Assembly (NCBI GenBank): GCA_003695605.1
Contig: RFIK01000140.1
Span: 1-15,920, forward strand
DNA: 15,920 nucleotides
Reading direction: 5' to 3'
Origin: Chlorobiota bacterium
Lineage (GTDB): Bacteria > Bacteroidota > Ignavibacteria > Kapaibacteriales > NICIL-2
The notes beneath the pieces were generated by a model. The model made no database searches. It saw only the letters and a program-made list of their open reading frames with translations, and was not told the DNA's origin. How positions within the stretch are numbered: the first letter of the stretch is position 1; each line of letters starts with the position of its first letter. This document shows positions 15,290 to 15,920 of this stretch, in pieces. The translations under genes and the position numbers were made by a program.

Positions 15290-15920
15290 TGGTATATCCA
15301 GCAACACTGAGCCGCTCTGAGCTACCGCTCCCGCTTTTCCATCGCGGAAAAGTGCGCGATGTCTTTGCCGTTGATGATGACCGGTTGCTGATTGTAGCAA
15401 CCGATCGGGTCTCTGCCTACGACGTTGTGATGGCTGAGCCGATCCCTGGCAAGGGCATTGTGCTCACGCAGCTTTCGGCATTTTGGTTCGAACGGACGCA
15501 GCATATCGTCCCCAACCATCTGCTCAGCGTAGAGGTGCGCGACGTCCTGCCTGCGCTCGTCAGCGAGCACCCAGAACTCGACGGTCGGACGATGCTTGTC
15601 CGTCGTACTGAGCCTATCCGCTTTGAGTGCGTTGTGCGCGGCTATTTGGCAGGCTCTGCGTGGCGGGAATACTTACAGCATGGAACAGTAGCGGGCATTG
15701 CTCTCCCGCCGGGTCTGCGGCAATCAGAGCGACTCCCAGAGCCACTGTTTACGCCAGCAACGAAAGCCGATCGCTGGCACGATGAGAACATCACTTTCGA
15801 GGCGATGGCTGACCGTCTCGGTCAGGAACGTGCCGAGCAATTGCGCAACTATTCGTTAGAGCTCTACCGCTACGCGCATGAGTATGCGCTCGAGCGAGGA
15901 TTGATTCTGGCAGATACGAA
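15289..15920 (+). CDS. purC: SAICAR synthetase, N-terminal two-thirds (3' end outside window)
   Basis: The window holds the first 210 residues and runs off the edge. The enzyme joins aspartate to CAIR with ATP in purine synthesis. Family motifs: HRGKVRDVF at 18-26, IVATDRVSAYDVVM at 35-48, the first signature RRTEPIRFECVVRGYLAGS at 105-123, TPATKADRWHDENI at 155-168, and the start of the second signature LILADT at 205-210. The sequence resembles the longer (yeast ADE1-like, about 300 residues) form rather than the short E. coli form. The ATG shares its A with the TGA of the upstream gene (TGATG), so it is probably translated by reinitiation. It is the second purine gene of the window, on the opposite strand from purH. 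Confidence 0.95.
   Translation, partial: MVYPATLSRSELPLPLFHRGKVRDVFAVDDDRLLIVATDRVSAYDVVMAEPIPGKGIVLTQLSAFWFERTQHIVPNHLLSVEVRDVLPALVSEHPELDGRTMLVRRTEPIRFECVVRGYLAGSAWREYLQHGTVAGIALPPGLRQSERLPEPLFTPATKADRWHDENITFEAMADRLGQERAEQLRNYSLELYRYAHEYALERGLILADT

Noticed and set aside
1..15920. CRISPR arrays, insertion sequences, tRNA or rRNA genes
   Set aside because: No regularly spaced repeats, transposase motifs, terminal repeats or cloverleaf-like segments were found on reading; nearly all bases are covered by recognisable housekeeping or envelope genes.

Overview
The window is about 15.9 kb of ordinary, densely packed bacterial chromosome. I see no phage, plasmid, insertion-sequence, CRISPR, tRNA or rRNA signature. 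It holds fifteen protein genes, cut through a TldD-family gene at the left edge and through purC at the right edge. The combination of a type III glutamine synthetase, a FkpA/Mip-like FKBP, two TldD/PmbA relatives ending in similar KPPLLP tails, and rather weak Shine-Dalgarno use at many starts suggests a moderately GC-rich member of the Bacteroidetes/Chlorobi side of the tree, perhaps Kapabacteria or Ignavibacteria-like. That placement is an inference and is not secure.

Layout. (1) 1-5335, plus strand: two TldD/PmbA-family genes overlapping by 4 nt; UDP-glucose 6-dehydrogenase; a single-domain response regulator; and a zinc-free medium-chain dehydrogenase overlapping the regulator by 4 nt. 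(2) 5390-9599, minus strand: read in its own direction this is an Lrp/AsnC regulator, glutamine synthetase III (ATGA overlap) and, 41 nt later, purH. It links nitrogen assimilation to purine synthesis. (3) 9659-11318, plus strand: a monofunctional transglycosylase, a UPF0173-type metallo-hydrolase and a small DUF2892-like membrane protein. The 59-nt gap between the divergent Lrp and transglycosylase genes holds a 15-bp palindrome. (4) 11346-12703, plus strand: a leader with two hairpins, the second ending in eight T, then an exported FKBP prolyl isomerase and an exported rhodanese-fold protein without the catalytic cysteine. (5) 12724-13929, minus strand: a response regulator fused to a PP2C-type (SpoIIE/RsbU) phosphatase. 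(6) 14073-15920, plus strand: a DoxX/MauE-like membrane protein, an exported protein of unknown function and purC, all overlapping head to tail.

Translational coupling recurs: five gene junctions overlap by 1 or 4 nt. Envelope functions are prominent: peptidoglycan glycan polymerisation, periplasmic folding, an exported TldE-like protein, UDP-glucuronate supply, and an exported strand-rich protein.

No large novel system is evident. The observations that most deserve a second look are the attenuator-like leader before the FKBP/rhodanese genes, the apparently inactive and exported TldD/PmbA partner protein, the cysteine-less exported rhodanese, and the Lrp-glnN-purH unit with its palindrome.
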